The translations under genes were made by a program, and so were the position numbers. This document shows positions 46,451 to 54,175 of a DNA stretch of 64,000 nucleotides, in pieces. Under the pieces are notes generated by a model. That model searched no databases, was not told the DNA's origin, and saw only the letters and a list, made by a program, of their open reading frames with translations. Each line of letters starts with the position of its first letter. The stretch's first letter is position 1. This stretch comes from Ruegeria lacuscaerulensis ITI-1157 (GTDB taxonomy: Bacteria > Pseudomonadota > Alphaproteobacteria > Rhodobacterales > Rhodobacteraceae): positions 1,087,705-1,151,704 of the forward strand of contig GG704596.1 of the NCBI GenBank assembly GCA_000161775.1, written 5' to 3'.

Positions 46451-47695
46451 TCAAACGGGCGCGCGTAGCCAGTCTGCGGCAAATGCGACCCGATCCAGCC
46501 CGGCAAAACGGCGCACCCGGTCCAACTCGGCCTCAAACCTCCGGGTGCGGGCGTCAGACCATCTGACCCCGCGCTCGGGCCACAGGGCGCGCACGCGCAA
46601 GGTGCCCGCGTCACGATCGGCCTTCATGTCAACCCGCCCGACCAGGCGATCCCTTTCCAGCAGCGGAAAGACGTAATAGCCAAACTTTCGCTTGGCTTCG
46701 GGTACGAAGACCTCGATCCGATAGTGGAAGCCGAACAGGCGCTGGGCGCGGTTTCGGTCGCGCAGCATCGGGTCGAACGGGCTGAGCACGCGGATCCGCC
46801 CTGGCACGGGGGCAGGGTCGGCAGCCCGGTCCGTCAGATCGGGCCGCGCAAACACGCGGCGCATTCGACCATCGGCGCATTCCACCTCGATTTCCTGCAA
46901 ATCACCCCGTGTTAGAGCCTGTTTGCACCACTCTTTCGCCTCGGCAGGGGTGACCGTGTCCCAAAAGGCGGCCAGTTCGCCCGAGGTGGCAAAGCCCAGC
47001 CGATCCAGCGCCGCGTGGCACAGCCAGTCCACCGTCGCCTGATGGTCGCACTCCATCACGCCGGGGCACAGATGGGTATCGATCACGCGCTCGGTCAGGT
47101 CGTATTGCTTTTGAAACCCTCGGCGCCCCACCACCGTCAGCGCGCCCGACCGCCACAGGTATTCCAGCGCCGTTTTCGAGGGGTGCCAATCCCACCAGCC
47201 GCCCGAGCCCTTTTTCTCATCCTGCCCCAAATCGGCCGAGCACACCGGGCCGTGGTCGCGGATGTGCCGCAGAACGGCTTCGAATTGCTGTTCGAACCCG
47301 TCGCGCCGCCAGTTGCGCCAGCGGGTTCGCAGCATCTCGGCGTCGCGCTGGAAGCGCAGATGCCAATGCGGATAGAACGCCATCGGGATCATTGCGGCGT
47401 CGTGGGTCCAGTGTTCGAACAGGCCGCGGTCGCGCTCGTACAGGCGCTTGAGGTCGTTCGGCCGATAGGACGGGCGGCGCGAGAATAGGATCATGTCATG
47501 GGCGCGCGCCACGGTGTTGATGCTGTCGAGCTGCACGAAACCCAGCCGGTGGATCAGGTGCAGCAGATCCGGTCCCTTGGCCGGGCCTGCGGGCTGTTCC
47601 GCCAGCGCATGGCGGTCCATGAACAGCGCACGGGCAGTTCGGTTGTCCAGACGGGGTCGCGCGCGCGCCTCAGCGCCGCTTGAGCGTGTCGCCAT
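46451..47695 (-). CDS. YcaQ-family DNA glycosylase (winged-helix HTH_42 protein)
   Basis: 414 residues. The N-terminal tandem winged-helix region includes the catalytic motif QLD in GFVQLDSINTVARAHD, as found in AlkZ/YcaQ glycosylases that unhook interstrand DNA crosslinks. SRRPSYRPNDLKRLYERDRGLFEHWTHD continues the family pattern, and LSPFDPMLRDR is conserved in the second half. The gene overlaps the LacI regulator upstream by 26 bases. Repair function is known for homologues only. Confidence 0.87.
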   Translation of the reverse strand: MATRSSGAEARARPRLDNRTARALFMDRHALAEQPAGPAKGPDLLHLIHRLGFVQLDSINTVARAHDMILFSRRPSYRPNDLKRLYERDRGLFEHWTHDAAMIPMAFYPHWHLRFQRDAEMLRTRWRNWRRDGFEQQFEAVLRHIRDHGPVCSADLGQDEKKGSGGWWDWHPSKTALEYLWRSGALTVVGRRGFQKQYDLTERVIDTHLCPGVMECDHQATVDWLCHAALDRLGFATSGELAAFWDTVTPAEAKEWCKQALTRGDLQEIEVECADGRMRRVFARPDLTDRAADPAPVPGRIRVLSPFDPMLRDRNRAQRLFGFHYRIEVFVPEAKRKFGYYVFPLLERDRLVGRVDMKADRDAGTLRVRALWPERGVRWSDARTRRFEAELDRVRRFAGLDRVAFAADWLRAPV

Positions 47696-48710
47696 AGCTG
47701 ATCTTGGGCGTCAGGGTGATGCGGGTCTCGATCTCAGCGTCGGGATCGGCCCGCTTGGCGGCGATAATTTCGGCCGCCTTGCGCCCGATTTCCAATCGGC
47801 AGGCATCCATCGTCGCCAGCTTGCGCGGCAGGCCCTGCAGCAATTCAACGTTGTTGAATCCGGCCAGACCGATCTGACCGGGAATGTCGATGCCCTGCTC
47901 CAGCAGGTACAGCAGCCCGCCCGCGCCGATCATGTCGTTGGAATAATAAAGGAAATCAAGATCCGGAGATCGGTCGAGCATGGCTTTTGTCATCTCGCGC
48001 CCCTTGGCCAGGGCCGAACCGCCGGAATAGAACTCGCGGTCCTCGATCTCGATTCCATGCTTGCCCAGAACTTCGGTGAAGCCCTCGAACCGTTTGCGCG
48101 CGCGGTGGTCCAACGGCATCTTGGTGCCCATGAAACCGATATGCTGATACCCGGCCTTCAGGATCGCCTGCGCCATCTCGCGCCCCGCACGACGATGCGA
48201 AATGCCCACCATCGCGTCCACAGGCTTGCCGTCCGTATCCATGATCTCGACCACCGGAATGCCCGCCGAATCCAGCATGGCCCGCGCGGCCTCGGTGTGT
48301 TCCAGCCCGGCGATGATCACGCCCGAGGGACGCCACGAGAGCATCTCGTACAGAACCTTCTCCTCTTTTTCCGGCAGATAGTCGGTGACGCCGACCACGG
48401 GCTGCAGCTCGGTATCTTCGAGCACTTGGTTGATGCCGGTCAGCACCTCGGGGAAGACCATGTTCGACAGCGACGGGATGATCACCGCCACCAGGTTCAC
48501 CCGGCTCGAGGCCAGTGCACCGGCGATCTTGTTGGGCACGTACCCCAGCTCTTTCGCGGCGGCCAGAACCCGGGTTCGGGTGGCCTCGGACACGTCGCCC
48601 CGATTGCGCAGGACCCGGCTGACCGTCATTTCCGACACACCGGACGCTTCTGAGACATCACGGAGGGTAAGCGGGCGTTTCGTTTCTGTTGTCACCGGGG
48701 ATACCTGCAT
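47670..48710 (-). CDS. LacI-family transcriptional regulator (GntR/gluconate type)
   Basis: 346 residues: DNA-binding helix-turn-helix at residues 14-36 (LTLRDVSEASGVSEMTVSRV) with hinge helix, then a periplasmic-binding-like effector domain with VNLVAVIIPSLSNMVFPEVL and FLYYSNDMIGAGGLLY. The sequence is closest in type to gluconate or sugar-acid regulators. No obvious sugar operon lies beside it; the downstream YcaQ gene is coupled by overlap. Targets are therefore unknown, and autoregulation is possible. Confidence 0.88.
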   Translation of the reverse strand: MQVSPVTTETKRPLTLRDVSEASGVSEMTVSRVLRNRGDVSEATRTRVLAAAKELGYVPNKIAGALASSRVNLVAVIIPSLSNMVFPEVLTGINQVLEDTELQPVVGVTDYLPEKEEKVLYEMLSWRPSGVIIAGLEHTEAARAMLDSAGIPVVEIMDTDGKPVDAMVGISHRRAGREMAQAILKAGYQHIGFMGTKMPLDHRARKRFEGFTEVLGKHGIEIEDREFYSGGSALAKGREMTKAMLDRSPDLDFLYYSNDMIGAGGLLYLLEQGIDIPGQIGLAGFNNVELLQGLPRKLATMDACRLEIGRKAAEIIAAKRADPDAEIETRITLTPKISYGDTLKRR

Positions 48711-48810
48711 TGTTGTTTGCTCCGATGCTAGCGCGAACGGGGCAATCTGTTCAACTGTTGTGCAAAGGTCATGACAAGCGGGAAAAACCCGGCTAGAGAA
48801 GGCGCCGCGC

Positions 48811-48887
48811 GGCCCCGTGGCTCAACTGGATAGAGCAGCCCCCTCCTAAGGGGCAGGTTGCAGGTTCGAATCCTGCCGGGGTCGCCA
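48811..48887 (+). tRNA. trnR-CCU: tRNA-Arg (anticodon CCU)
   Basis: 77 bases including an encoded CCA end. Acceptor GGCCCCG pairs with CGGGGTC (one G-U), the D arm GCTC..GAGC is present, the anticodon arm GCCCC-CTCCTAA-GGGGC gives anticodon CCU, and the T arm reads CAGG-TTCGAAT-CCTG. It lies at the left edge of the accessory region, and tRNA-Arg genes are frequent integration sites; no second copy of its 3' end was seen in the window. Confidence 0.95.
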
Positions 48888-49208
48888 GAAGTCGTGTTTG
48901 CCAAATGCCAAAGCAACCAGAATTAGGCGCAAAAGAACGAATTAGTGCGCGCAAGCCGGTGGGCTGGATGATGCGATAGCCGACGTTACACAGAAAATAT
49001 TATTTACAAGCAATGGCTTGAGAGGAATCACCTTGCGCCCAACTTGCCCGCCATCCACTCCTCGCCACCCCCTGATTTGACACATCGCCCCGGATTGCGT
49101 CACTGGAGGCAATCAGGTTCCGGAACCTTTCACACCCATCAGCCCGCCCGCCCCGGCGGTGAGGACAACGGCGCGGCAAGCCCTGTCGTGCCACGAAAGT
49201 ATTCTGCG
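48888..49208 (+). other. Gap after tRNA-Arg, no gene seen
   Basis: 321 bases. The first part (to about 49020) is more A/T-rich than its surroundings, with the stretch ACAGAAAATATTATTTACAA; the second part is GC-rich. No integrase, repeat of the tRNA end or convincing gene was found. A frame open from 49044 joins the AAA ATPase but has no ribosome binding site. Confidence 0.5.
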
Positions 49209-50309
49209 ATGCCCCGTGCCACGACCACGATTCCATTTCACGCGCTGCGTTTCGAAGACGACCTGCCGACGCTGCACGAGGTCGAGCGGCGCCTGAAGAC
49301 AGTCCTGCGCGGCCTCCGCAGGCAACGCCAGGCGGCGCAGACCGGTGACGATGATGACGGCCGCGACAAGATGGATCAGTTCTTCGACTATCTGAATGAG
49401 GCCGAGCGGCGGAAGATCCGGCGTCGCGCGCACCGGTACGTGCAGCGGCTGGACGCCCTGTCCGGCCTGTCTCATCTCAGCGAGGAGAACCGCGCCAAAC
49501 TGACGCCCTTGCGTGGTGGGCTGCCGGTCACCCGCGTCACCACCGAACACGAGGCGGACGAGATCGCCGCTGCGCTGCACGCCGAAATGCCCTGGATGGC
49601 GCCCGCCACCGAAGCCGTCTGGCACGGGCTGCGGGCCTCGGCATGTGAGGGCCAGCCCGGTGTCCGGTTCACCCCGCTGGTCCTGATCGGCCCGCCCGGC
49701 ATCGGCAAGAGCTTCTGGGCCCGGCGACTGGCCCATCATCTGGAGGTCCCCGCGACCAGGATAGACGCAACGGGCGAGCCAGCGTCGTTCGCGCTCACCG
49801 GATCCCAGCGCGTCTGGGGCAGCGCTCATGCGGGCAAGCTGGTCAACACGGTCCTGAACAACCGGCATGCCGGGCCGCTGGTCATCATCGACGAGATCGA
49901 GAAGGCCGACGAGGTCCACTCCAACAAAGGCTCGCGGCACACGCTGACCGACGACCTCCTGCCACTGCTGGAACGGATGACGGCAGCGACCTGGGAATGC
50001 CCGTTCTTCCAGGTCAAGATGGACATGTCCTGGGTCAACTGGGTGATGACGGCGAACAGCCGGCAGGGCCTGCACGAACCATTCCAGAGCCGCTGCGTGG
50101 TGCTGGACCTGCCGGATCTGACCACGTGGCAGCTAAGGGACTTCGCCATGACCGAAGCCGCGCGGCGTGGCCTTCCCGCGCCCGCTGTCGAGGCGCTCGC
50201 CGTGCTCTTCGAAACCGGTGCATTGGCCCACCGCCGCCTGAGCCTGCGCACCGTCGCCCGGATGCTCGACCGCGCCGAGGCGCTGGCGATGCGCCCATTG
50301 CTGCACTGA
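49209..50309 (+). CDS. AAA ATPase of unknown role (Lon/ClpX-like nucleotide-binding fold)
   Basis: 366 residues from the ATG at 49209; a longer frame from 49044 lacks support. The N-terminal 110 residues are basic and helical (HEVERRLKTVLRGLRRQRQ, AERRKIRRRAHRYVQRL). The AAA core has Walker A GPPGIGKS at 161-168, Walker B LVIIDEIEK at 224-232, a sensor-1 asparagine in WVMTANSRQGL and an arginine in FQSRCVVLDLP. No protease domain is fused. It lies 321 bases after a tRNA gene and before the nitrate genes, so it is probably part of acquired DNA. No partner is recognised, and its function is unknown. Confidence 0.75.
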   Translation: MPRATTTIPFHALRFEDDLPTLHEVERRLKTVLRGLRRQRQAAQTGDDDDGRDKMDQFFDYLNEAERRKIRRRAHRYVQRLDALSGLSHLSEENRAKLTPLRGGLPVTRVTTEHEADEIAAALHAEMPWMAPATEAVWHGLRASACEGQPGVRFTPLVLIGPPGIGKSFWARRLAHHLEVPATRIDATGEPASFALTGSQRVWGSAHAGKLVNTVLNNRHAGPLVIIDEIEKADEVHSNKGSRHTLTDDLLPLLERMTAATWECPFFQVKMDMSWVNWVMTANSRQGLHEPFQSRCVVLDLPDLTTWQLRDFAMTEAARRGLPAPAVEALAVLFETGALAHRRLSLRTVARMLDRAEALAMRPLLH

Positions 50310-50360
50310 GGTGACCGCCATGACCCATGTGACCATTCCGTACCAGACCGGTAGAGCCTC

Positions 50361-50465
50361 ATGGCGCGCGATTTCGAGCGTCAGGTCGCCGAACTCCAGA
50401 TCCGCGCAGCCGTCCTGAACGGCTACACCGCGCTCGGCATACCGGTCACAGAGCCCACAGGATAA
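50361..50465 (+). CDS. Possible small protein downstream of the AAA ATPase
   Basis: A 34-codon frame beginning MARDFERQVAELQIRAAVLN and ending GIPVTEPTG. Amino-acid use and high GC match the ATPase gene, and it begins 51 bases after it. It could be a short helical protein or the stump of a longer gene cut off at the A/T-rich change that follows. No clear ribosome binding site; tentative. Confidence 0.3.
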   Translation: MARDFERQVAELQIRAAVLNGYTALGIPVTEPTG

Positions 50466-50496
50466 GTGCGTCCGGGAAAGGGGAAGTCCGCGCTTC

Positions 50497-50519
50497 AGGC
50501 TCTTTGCGCAACAAAGCCT
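50497..50519 (+). repeat. Short palindrome resembling an insertion-sequence end
   Basis: A 23-base imperfect inverted repeat whose reverse strand begins AGGCTTTGTTGCG, wording like the terminal repeats of some IS elements. It lies at the point where the sequence turns from GC-rich to A/T-rich. It may be the remnant end of a lost element or simply a stem-loop after the ATPase gene. No transposase is next to it. Confidence 0.25.
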
Positions 50520-50559
50520 GCGCACACCGCTGTACCTACGGTAGAATTCGTTGATGGCA

Positions 50560-50576
50560 TGCAAAAATACTGTGCA
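50560..50576 (+). promoter_or_regulatory. Possible NtrC binding site upstream of nasT
   Basis: TGCA, nine bases with an A/T-rich centre, then TGCA: the spacing and outer bases of the NtrC consensus. It lies about 115 bases before nasT in a 230-base A/T-rich gap in which no gene was seen. The inner bases match the consensus only partly. Confidence 0.3.
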
Positions 50577-50691
50577 GACATTCCGCCTAAATCCCAAAAT
50601 TGGCTGATAAATTGGGCGAATCGCCAGCCTGATGAAGACTTTATTGGCCTTGGAATTGTGACCGATGAATCTTTGGCTAAATTGAGACCCT

Positions 50692-51276
50692 ATGAAGCAG
50701 CATCTAACTGTCGTTGTCGTCGAACAGAACCAAGAGCGTGCTTTTGCAATTGTGGATGCTCTAAAAGAGGCGGGAGACGTAGACGTTACTGTAATCAGCG
50801 ATGTCTCGGGGCTGGCGCGTAGAATTGGGACGCATCGCCCCGATGTTGTTCTGATCGACGTAGACAATCCTTCGCGCGATATGCTGGAAGAGTTGACCGT
50901 CGCTTCGGGTCCGTTGGAACGGCCCGTAGCCATGTTCGTCTCGGGCGCTGCAGGTGGTTTGGCAAAAGCCGCGGTTGAGGCCGGCGTGTCGGCCTATGTG
51001 GTCGATGGGTTGCAAGCTGAACGCATCAAACCCGTGATCGATACCGCCATTGCCCGTTTTCAGGTGTTGCGCCAGATGCGCACGGAACTGGCCGAAACCC
51101 GCCGCGCATTGGAAGAGCGTAAGGTGATCGACCGCGCCAAAGGGTTGTTGATGAAAGCTAAGGGCGTCTCGGAAGAGGAAGCCTATGCACGACTTAGAAA
51201 AACCGCGATGAACCAGAACCGCCGCGTTGCAGATGTGGCCGAGGCTTTGGTGACCGCATCGGGGTTATTGTCATGA
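50692..51276 (+). CDS. nasT: ANTAR-domain antiterminator NasT
   Basis: RNA-binding positive regulator of nitrate assimilation. Residues 1-120 form a receiver-like domain in which the acidic pocket is altered (VVVVEQNQ instead of a DD or ED pair), although D56 in VVLIDVDNP is kept; residues 134-194 are the ANTAR helices (ERKVIDRAKGLLMKAKGVSE, AYARLRKTAMNQNRRVADV). Homologues are held inactive by NasS until nitrate or nitrite is sensed. 194 residues. nasS starts on its stop (ATGA). The gene is visibly less GC-rich than the transporter genes downstream. Its probable RNA target is at 52559-52605. Confidence 0.92.
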   Translation: MKQHLTVVVVEQNQERAFAIVDALKEAGDVDVTVISDVSGLARRIGTHRPDVVLIDVDNPSRDMLEELTVASGPLERPVAMFVSGAAGGLAKAAVEAGVSAYVVDGLQAERIKPVIDTAIARFQVLRQMRTELAETRRALEERKVIDRAKGLLMKAKGVSEEEAYARLRKTAMNQNRRVADVAEALVTASGLLS

Positions 51277-52442
51277 GAACCGTAACCCTGCCTGTCGCCT
51301 ATATGCCGCTGGTCGATGCAGCGCCGTTGATTGTCGCGCGCGAGATGGGGTTCGACCATGCCGAAGGAATTTCGCTAGACCTGCGTCCTGCCCCGTCATG
51401 GTCATCTCTGCGTGATATGCTGGCCTTTGGGCATGTGGACGCGGCGCACCTGCTTTCGCCTATCCCTGTTGCGATGGCCTTGGGCCTCGGTGGTATCGCG
51501 ACACCGATTTCGGCGGTGTCCGTCCTGTCGATGAATGGCACTGTCATAGGCGTCGGAACTCAATTGGCCGGGCGTTTGTCCGATCAGGGCTACGACTTCG
51601 ATTTCTGCGATGCTGCGGCGACCGGGGCTGCTCTGGCACAGGCTGCCGGCGATGTATTGGTGTTCGGCGTGCCCTTCCCGTTTTCAATGCATGTTGAACT
51701 GCTGCGCTATTGGGTGGCGGGAACCGAGCTGAACTCAAAACAGGTCGAAATCCGCACCGTTCCCCCGCCGCTCATGGCGCAGGCGCTTGCGGGTGGTGAG
51801 ATCGATGCCTTCTGCGTGGGCGAGCCTTGGGGTTCATTCGCCGTGGACGACAATGTTGGCGCCTTGCTGCTGCCAGGAAAGGCGATCTGGACCTGTGCAC
51901 CTGAAAAAGTGCTGGCGGTCAGAAGTGACTGGGCCGAAACCGAACCGCATTTGCTGGGCAGCCTCATGCGGGCCGTTTGGCATGCGGGACGTTGGCTTTC
52001 AAACACGGACAGCACAACAACCGCATCCGAGATGTTGTCGCGCAAAACCTACCTTAACGTCTCACCCGAACTGATCGACCGGGCGCTGCTGGGTGAGTTC
52101 ACTGTCTCGGCGCGCGGAGAGCAACGCCATGTGGATGGGTTTGTCGAGTTCTTTGACGGCGCTGCTACTTTTCCTTGGCGCAGCCAAGCTAAGTGGATTG
52201 CACATCAACTCGCCGTTCGTAACGGGTTGGACGCGGGCACTGCGGAGCGCCAGGCTGGCAGGGTCTTTCGAAGCGATCTGTATCGTCGTGAACTTCAGGG
52301 TTTGGGTGACGCGACGCCTGGTGCATCAGAAAAACTGGAAGGCGCGCTTGCCGAGTCGACGACGGTCGCTTCGACCAATGGTGGTTTGATTCTGCCGCAA
52401 AATCTGTTTTTCGACCGGCGCATTTTCGAGCCGACTGTATAA
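51273..52442 (+). CDS. nasS: Nitrate/nitrite sensor NasS (cytoplasmic NrtA-like protein)
   Basis: 389 residues homologous to the nitrate-binding protein NrtA (VAYMPLVDAAPLIVAREMG, FGVPFPFSMHVELLRYW, DAFCVGEPWGS) but lacking any signal peptide, the mark of NasS. In known systems it binds NasT when nitrate and nitrite are absent and frees it when they are bound. It overlaps nasT by ATGA, so both are made together. Its base composition is like nasT and more A/T-rich than nrtA. A short hairpin CTGCAC/GTGCAG follows its stop. Confidence 0.93.
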   Translation: MRTVTLPVAYMPLVDAAPLIVAREMGFDHAEGISLDLRPAPSWSSLRDMLAFGHVDAAHLLSPIPVAMALGLGGIATPISAVSVLSMNGTVIGVGTQLAGRLSDQGYDFDFCDAAATGAALAQAAGDVLVFGVPFPFSMHVELLRYWVAGTELNSKQVEIRTVPPPLMAQALAGGEIDAFCVGEPWGSFAVDDNVGALLLPGKAIWTCAPEKVLAVRSDWAETEPHLLGSLMRAVWHAGRWLSNTDSTTTASEMLSRKTYLNVSPELIDRALLGEFTVSARGEQRHVDGFVEFFDGAATFPWRSQAKWIAHQLAVRNGLDAGTAERQAGRVFRSDLYRRELQGLGDATPGASEKLEGALAESTTVASTNGGLILPQNLFFDRRIFEPTV

Positions 52443-52445
52443 GCC

Positions 52446-52462
52446 TGCACATTTTTTTTGCA
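52446..52462 (+). promoter_or_regulatory. Possible NtrC binding site before the nas leader
   Basis: TGCAC, an eight-T run and GCA form a 17-base TGCA-N9-TGCA dyad directly after the nasS stop, in the place expected for activation of the leader promoter. Overlapping dyads (GCAGCG..CGCTGC) follow at 52464-52486. NtrC control of nas operons is known in related bacteria; this site is a guess from spacing. Confidence 0.3.
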
Positions 52463-52558
52463 GTGCAGCGCAAATTATCGCTGCGATGCAGAGAAATTCG
52501 CGCTGAAACGCCGAAAACAGATGACGACGCGAGCCGTGTTGGGCTTACTTAGCCTATC

Positions 52559-52605
52559 GGCAGGCAACGGAGCCCTCCGAAGGAATTTGCCCGACAGACC
52601 GGGCA
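52559..52605 (+). promoter_or_regulatory. ANTAR two-hairpin antitermination element
   Basis: Hairpin 1 has the hexaloop AACGGA (52566-52571) closed by GGC/GCC with further imperfect pairs; hairpin 2 has the hexaloop ACAGAC (52594-52599) closed by six pairs, TGCCCG/CGGGCA. Both loops carry A at position 1 and G at position 4, the known recognition rule for ANTAR proteins. The element lies between nasS and nrtA and 13 bases before a strong terminator, so NasT is expected to bind here and let transcription enter nrtA. Confidence 0.82.
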
Positions 52606-52617
52606 CCCAGCACGAGC

Positions 52618-52673
52618 AAAGCCGCTCGACCGACCGCCATCTCCTCCCGGCGGTTCGTGTCGGCGGCTTTTTT
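52618..52673 (+). terminator. Leader terminator before nrtA, regulated by NasT
   Basis: Outer stem AAAGCCGC-CGAC with GTCG-GCGGCTTT (one bulged T), inner stem ACCGCC/GGCGGT, ending in a run of six T. It lies within the untranslated leader, about 60 bases before nrtA, with the antitermination hairpins directly upstream. Confidence 0.88.
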
Positions 52674-52735
52674 GTTTGCCCGGAACTCGCGCCGGGCTGT
52701 CACCCGCGCATCGGCGCAGGACGAAAGGGACCGAA

Positions 52736-54103
52736 ATGAAGAAACTGATGCTGAGCCTGGCCATGACCACGTCGCTGACCGCGCCGGCGCTGGCCGAAAT
52801 GCTGGAGCTGGAAAAGGACGAACTGACCTTCGGCTTCATCAAGCTGACCGACATGGCGCCGCTGGCCGTGGCCTATGAGCAGGGGTATTTCCTGGACGAG
52901 GGCCTGTTCGTAACGCTCGAGGCGCAGGCCAACTGGAAGGTTCTGCTGGACGGCGTGATCGGCGGCCAGCTGGACGGCGCGCATATGCTGGCCGGTCAAC
53001 CGCTGGCAGCGACCATCGGCTATGGAACCGAGGCGCATATCATCACGCCCTTCTCGATGGACCTGAACGGCAACGGCATCACGGTTTCCAACGAGGTCTG
53101 GGCCGAGATGAAGCCCAACATCCCGGTGATGGACGATGGCCGCCCGCAGCACCCGATCAGCGCCGAGGCGCTGGCTCCGGTGGTCGAGAAGTACAAGTCC
53201 GAGGGCAAGCCCTTCAACATGGGCATGGTGTTCCCGGTTTCGACCCACAATTACGAACTGCGCTACTGGCTGGCCGCAGGGGGCCTGAACCCGGGCTATT
53301 ACAGCCCCGAAAACGTGACCGGCCAGATCGGCGCGGACGTGTTCCTGTCGGTCACCCCGCCGCCGCAGATGCCCGCCACGCTAGAGGCCGGCACGATCCA
53401 TGGCTATTGCGTGGGCGAACCGTGGAACCAGCAGGCGGTGTTCAAGGGCATCGGCGTTCCGGTCATCACCGATTACGAGCTGTGGAAGAACAACCCCGAA
53501 AAGGTGTTCGGCATCACCGCCGAATTCGCCGAGGAATACCCCAACACCACCTTGGCCGTGACCAAGGCGCTGATCCGTGCGGCGATGTGGCTGGACGAGA
53601 ACGACAACGCCAACCGACCCGAGGCGGTCGAGATCCTCAGCCGCCCGGAATATGTGGGGGCCGATTACGAGGTGATCGCCAACTCGATGACCGGCACGTT
53701 CGAATACGAAAAGGGCGACAAGCGCGAGGTGCCCGATTTCAACGTATTCTTCCGCTACAACGCAACCTATCCGTTCTATTCCGACGCGGTCTGGTACCTG
53801 ACCCAGATGCGCCGCTGGGGGCAGATCCCCGAGGCCAAGGCAGACAGCTGGTATGACGAGGTCGCCAAATCGGTCTACAAGCCCGAGATCTATCTGCAGG
53901 CCGCGCGCCTTCTGGTCGAAGAAGGCCTGGCGGACGAGGCTGATTTCCCCTGGGACAGCGACGGCTACAAGGCACCCACCCCGGCCGAGGACATCATCGA
54001 CGGCATTCCCTTCGATGGCCGCGCGCCGAACGCCTATCTCGAAAGCCTGCCGATCGGCCTGAAAGGCGACCAGAAGGTCGTCGGGACCGAAGTCCAAGGC
54101 TGA
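52736..54103 (+). CDS. nrtA: Nitrate/nitrite-binding protein NrtA
   Basis: Periplasmic binding protein of the nitrate importer, 455 residues. The signal peptide is [20 protein letters not shown]; the mature part has [56 protein letters not shown] and other NrtA/CmpA features. Start at 52736 is preceded by GAAAGGG. It heads the operon nrtA-nrtB-ATPase-nirB-nirD-nasA; transcription depends on the leader upstream. The base composition is higher in GC than in nasT and nasS. Confidence 0.93.
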   Translation: MKKLMLSLAMTTSLTAPALAEMLELEKDELTFGFIKLTDMAPLAVAYEQGYFLDEGLFVTLEAQANWKVLLDGVIGGQLDGAHMLAGQPLAATIGYGTEAHIITPFSMDLNGNGITVSNEVWAEMKPNIPVMDDGRPQHPISAEALAPVVEKYKSEGKPFNMGMVFPVSTHNYELRYWLAAGGLNPGYYSPENVTGQIGADVFLSVTPPPQMPATLEAGTIHGYCVGEPWNQQAVFKGIGVPVITDYELWKNNPEKVFGITAEFAEEYPNTTLAVTKALIRAAMWLDENDNANRPEAVEILSRPEYVGADYEVIANSMTGTFEYEKGDKREVPDFNVFFRYNATYPFYSDAVWYLTQMRRWGQIPEAKADSWYDEVAKSVYKPEIYLQAARLLVEEGLADEADFPWDSDGYKAPTPAEDIIDGIPFDGRAPNAYLESLPIGLKGDQKVVGTEVQG

Positions 54104-54112
54104 CCCCGAACC

Positions 54113-54140
54113 GTCCTGCCCGGCCGCGGTCGGGCAGGAC
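54113..54140 (+). other. Stem-loop between nrtA and nrtB
   Basis: A perfect ten-pair stem GTCCTGCCCG / CGGGCAGGAC with an eight-base loop, no T tract, just after the nrtA stop. It probably protects the nrtA message from 3' decay or lowers read-through into nrtB, giving more binding protein than permease. Confidence 0.6.
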
Positions 54141-54175
54141 CCCTGAAACGCCCCGCCATCGCAAGGACGCATCAG

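Noticed and set aside
48811-48887. Attachment-site duplication of the tRNA 3' end
   Set aside because: I looked for a second copy of the T-arm/CCA end downstream to 64 kb and saw none, so no att site is called.
48728-48916. Open frame across the tRNA-Arg gene on the minus strand
   Set aside because: It contains the well-known false protein text GRIRTCNLPLRR that arises from antisense translation of tRNA-Arg.
50466-50822. 118-codon frame before and into nasT
   Set aside because: No ribosome binding site or family match; its last third overlaps nasT in another frame and is arginine/cysteine-rich shadow sequence.
52532-52554. Sigma-54 promoter in the nas leader region
   Set aside because: The best GG..GC pair has nine instead of ten bases between and weak flanks, so it does not meet the -24/-12 rule.
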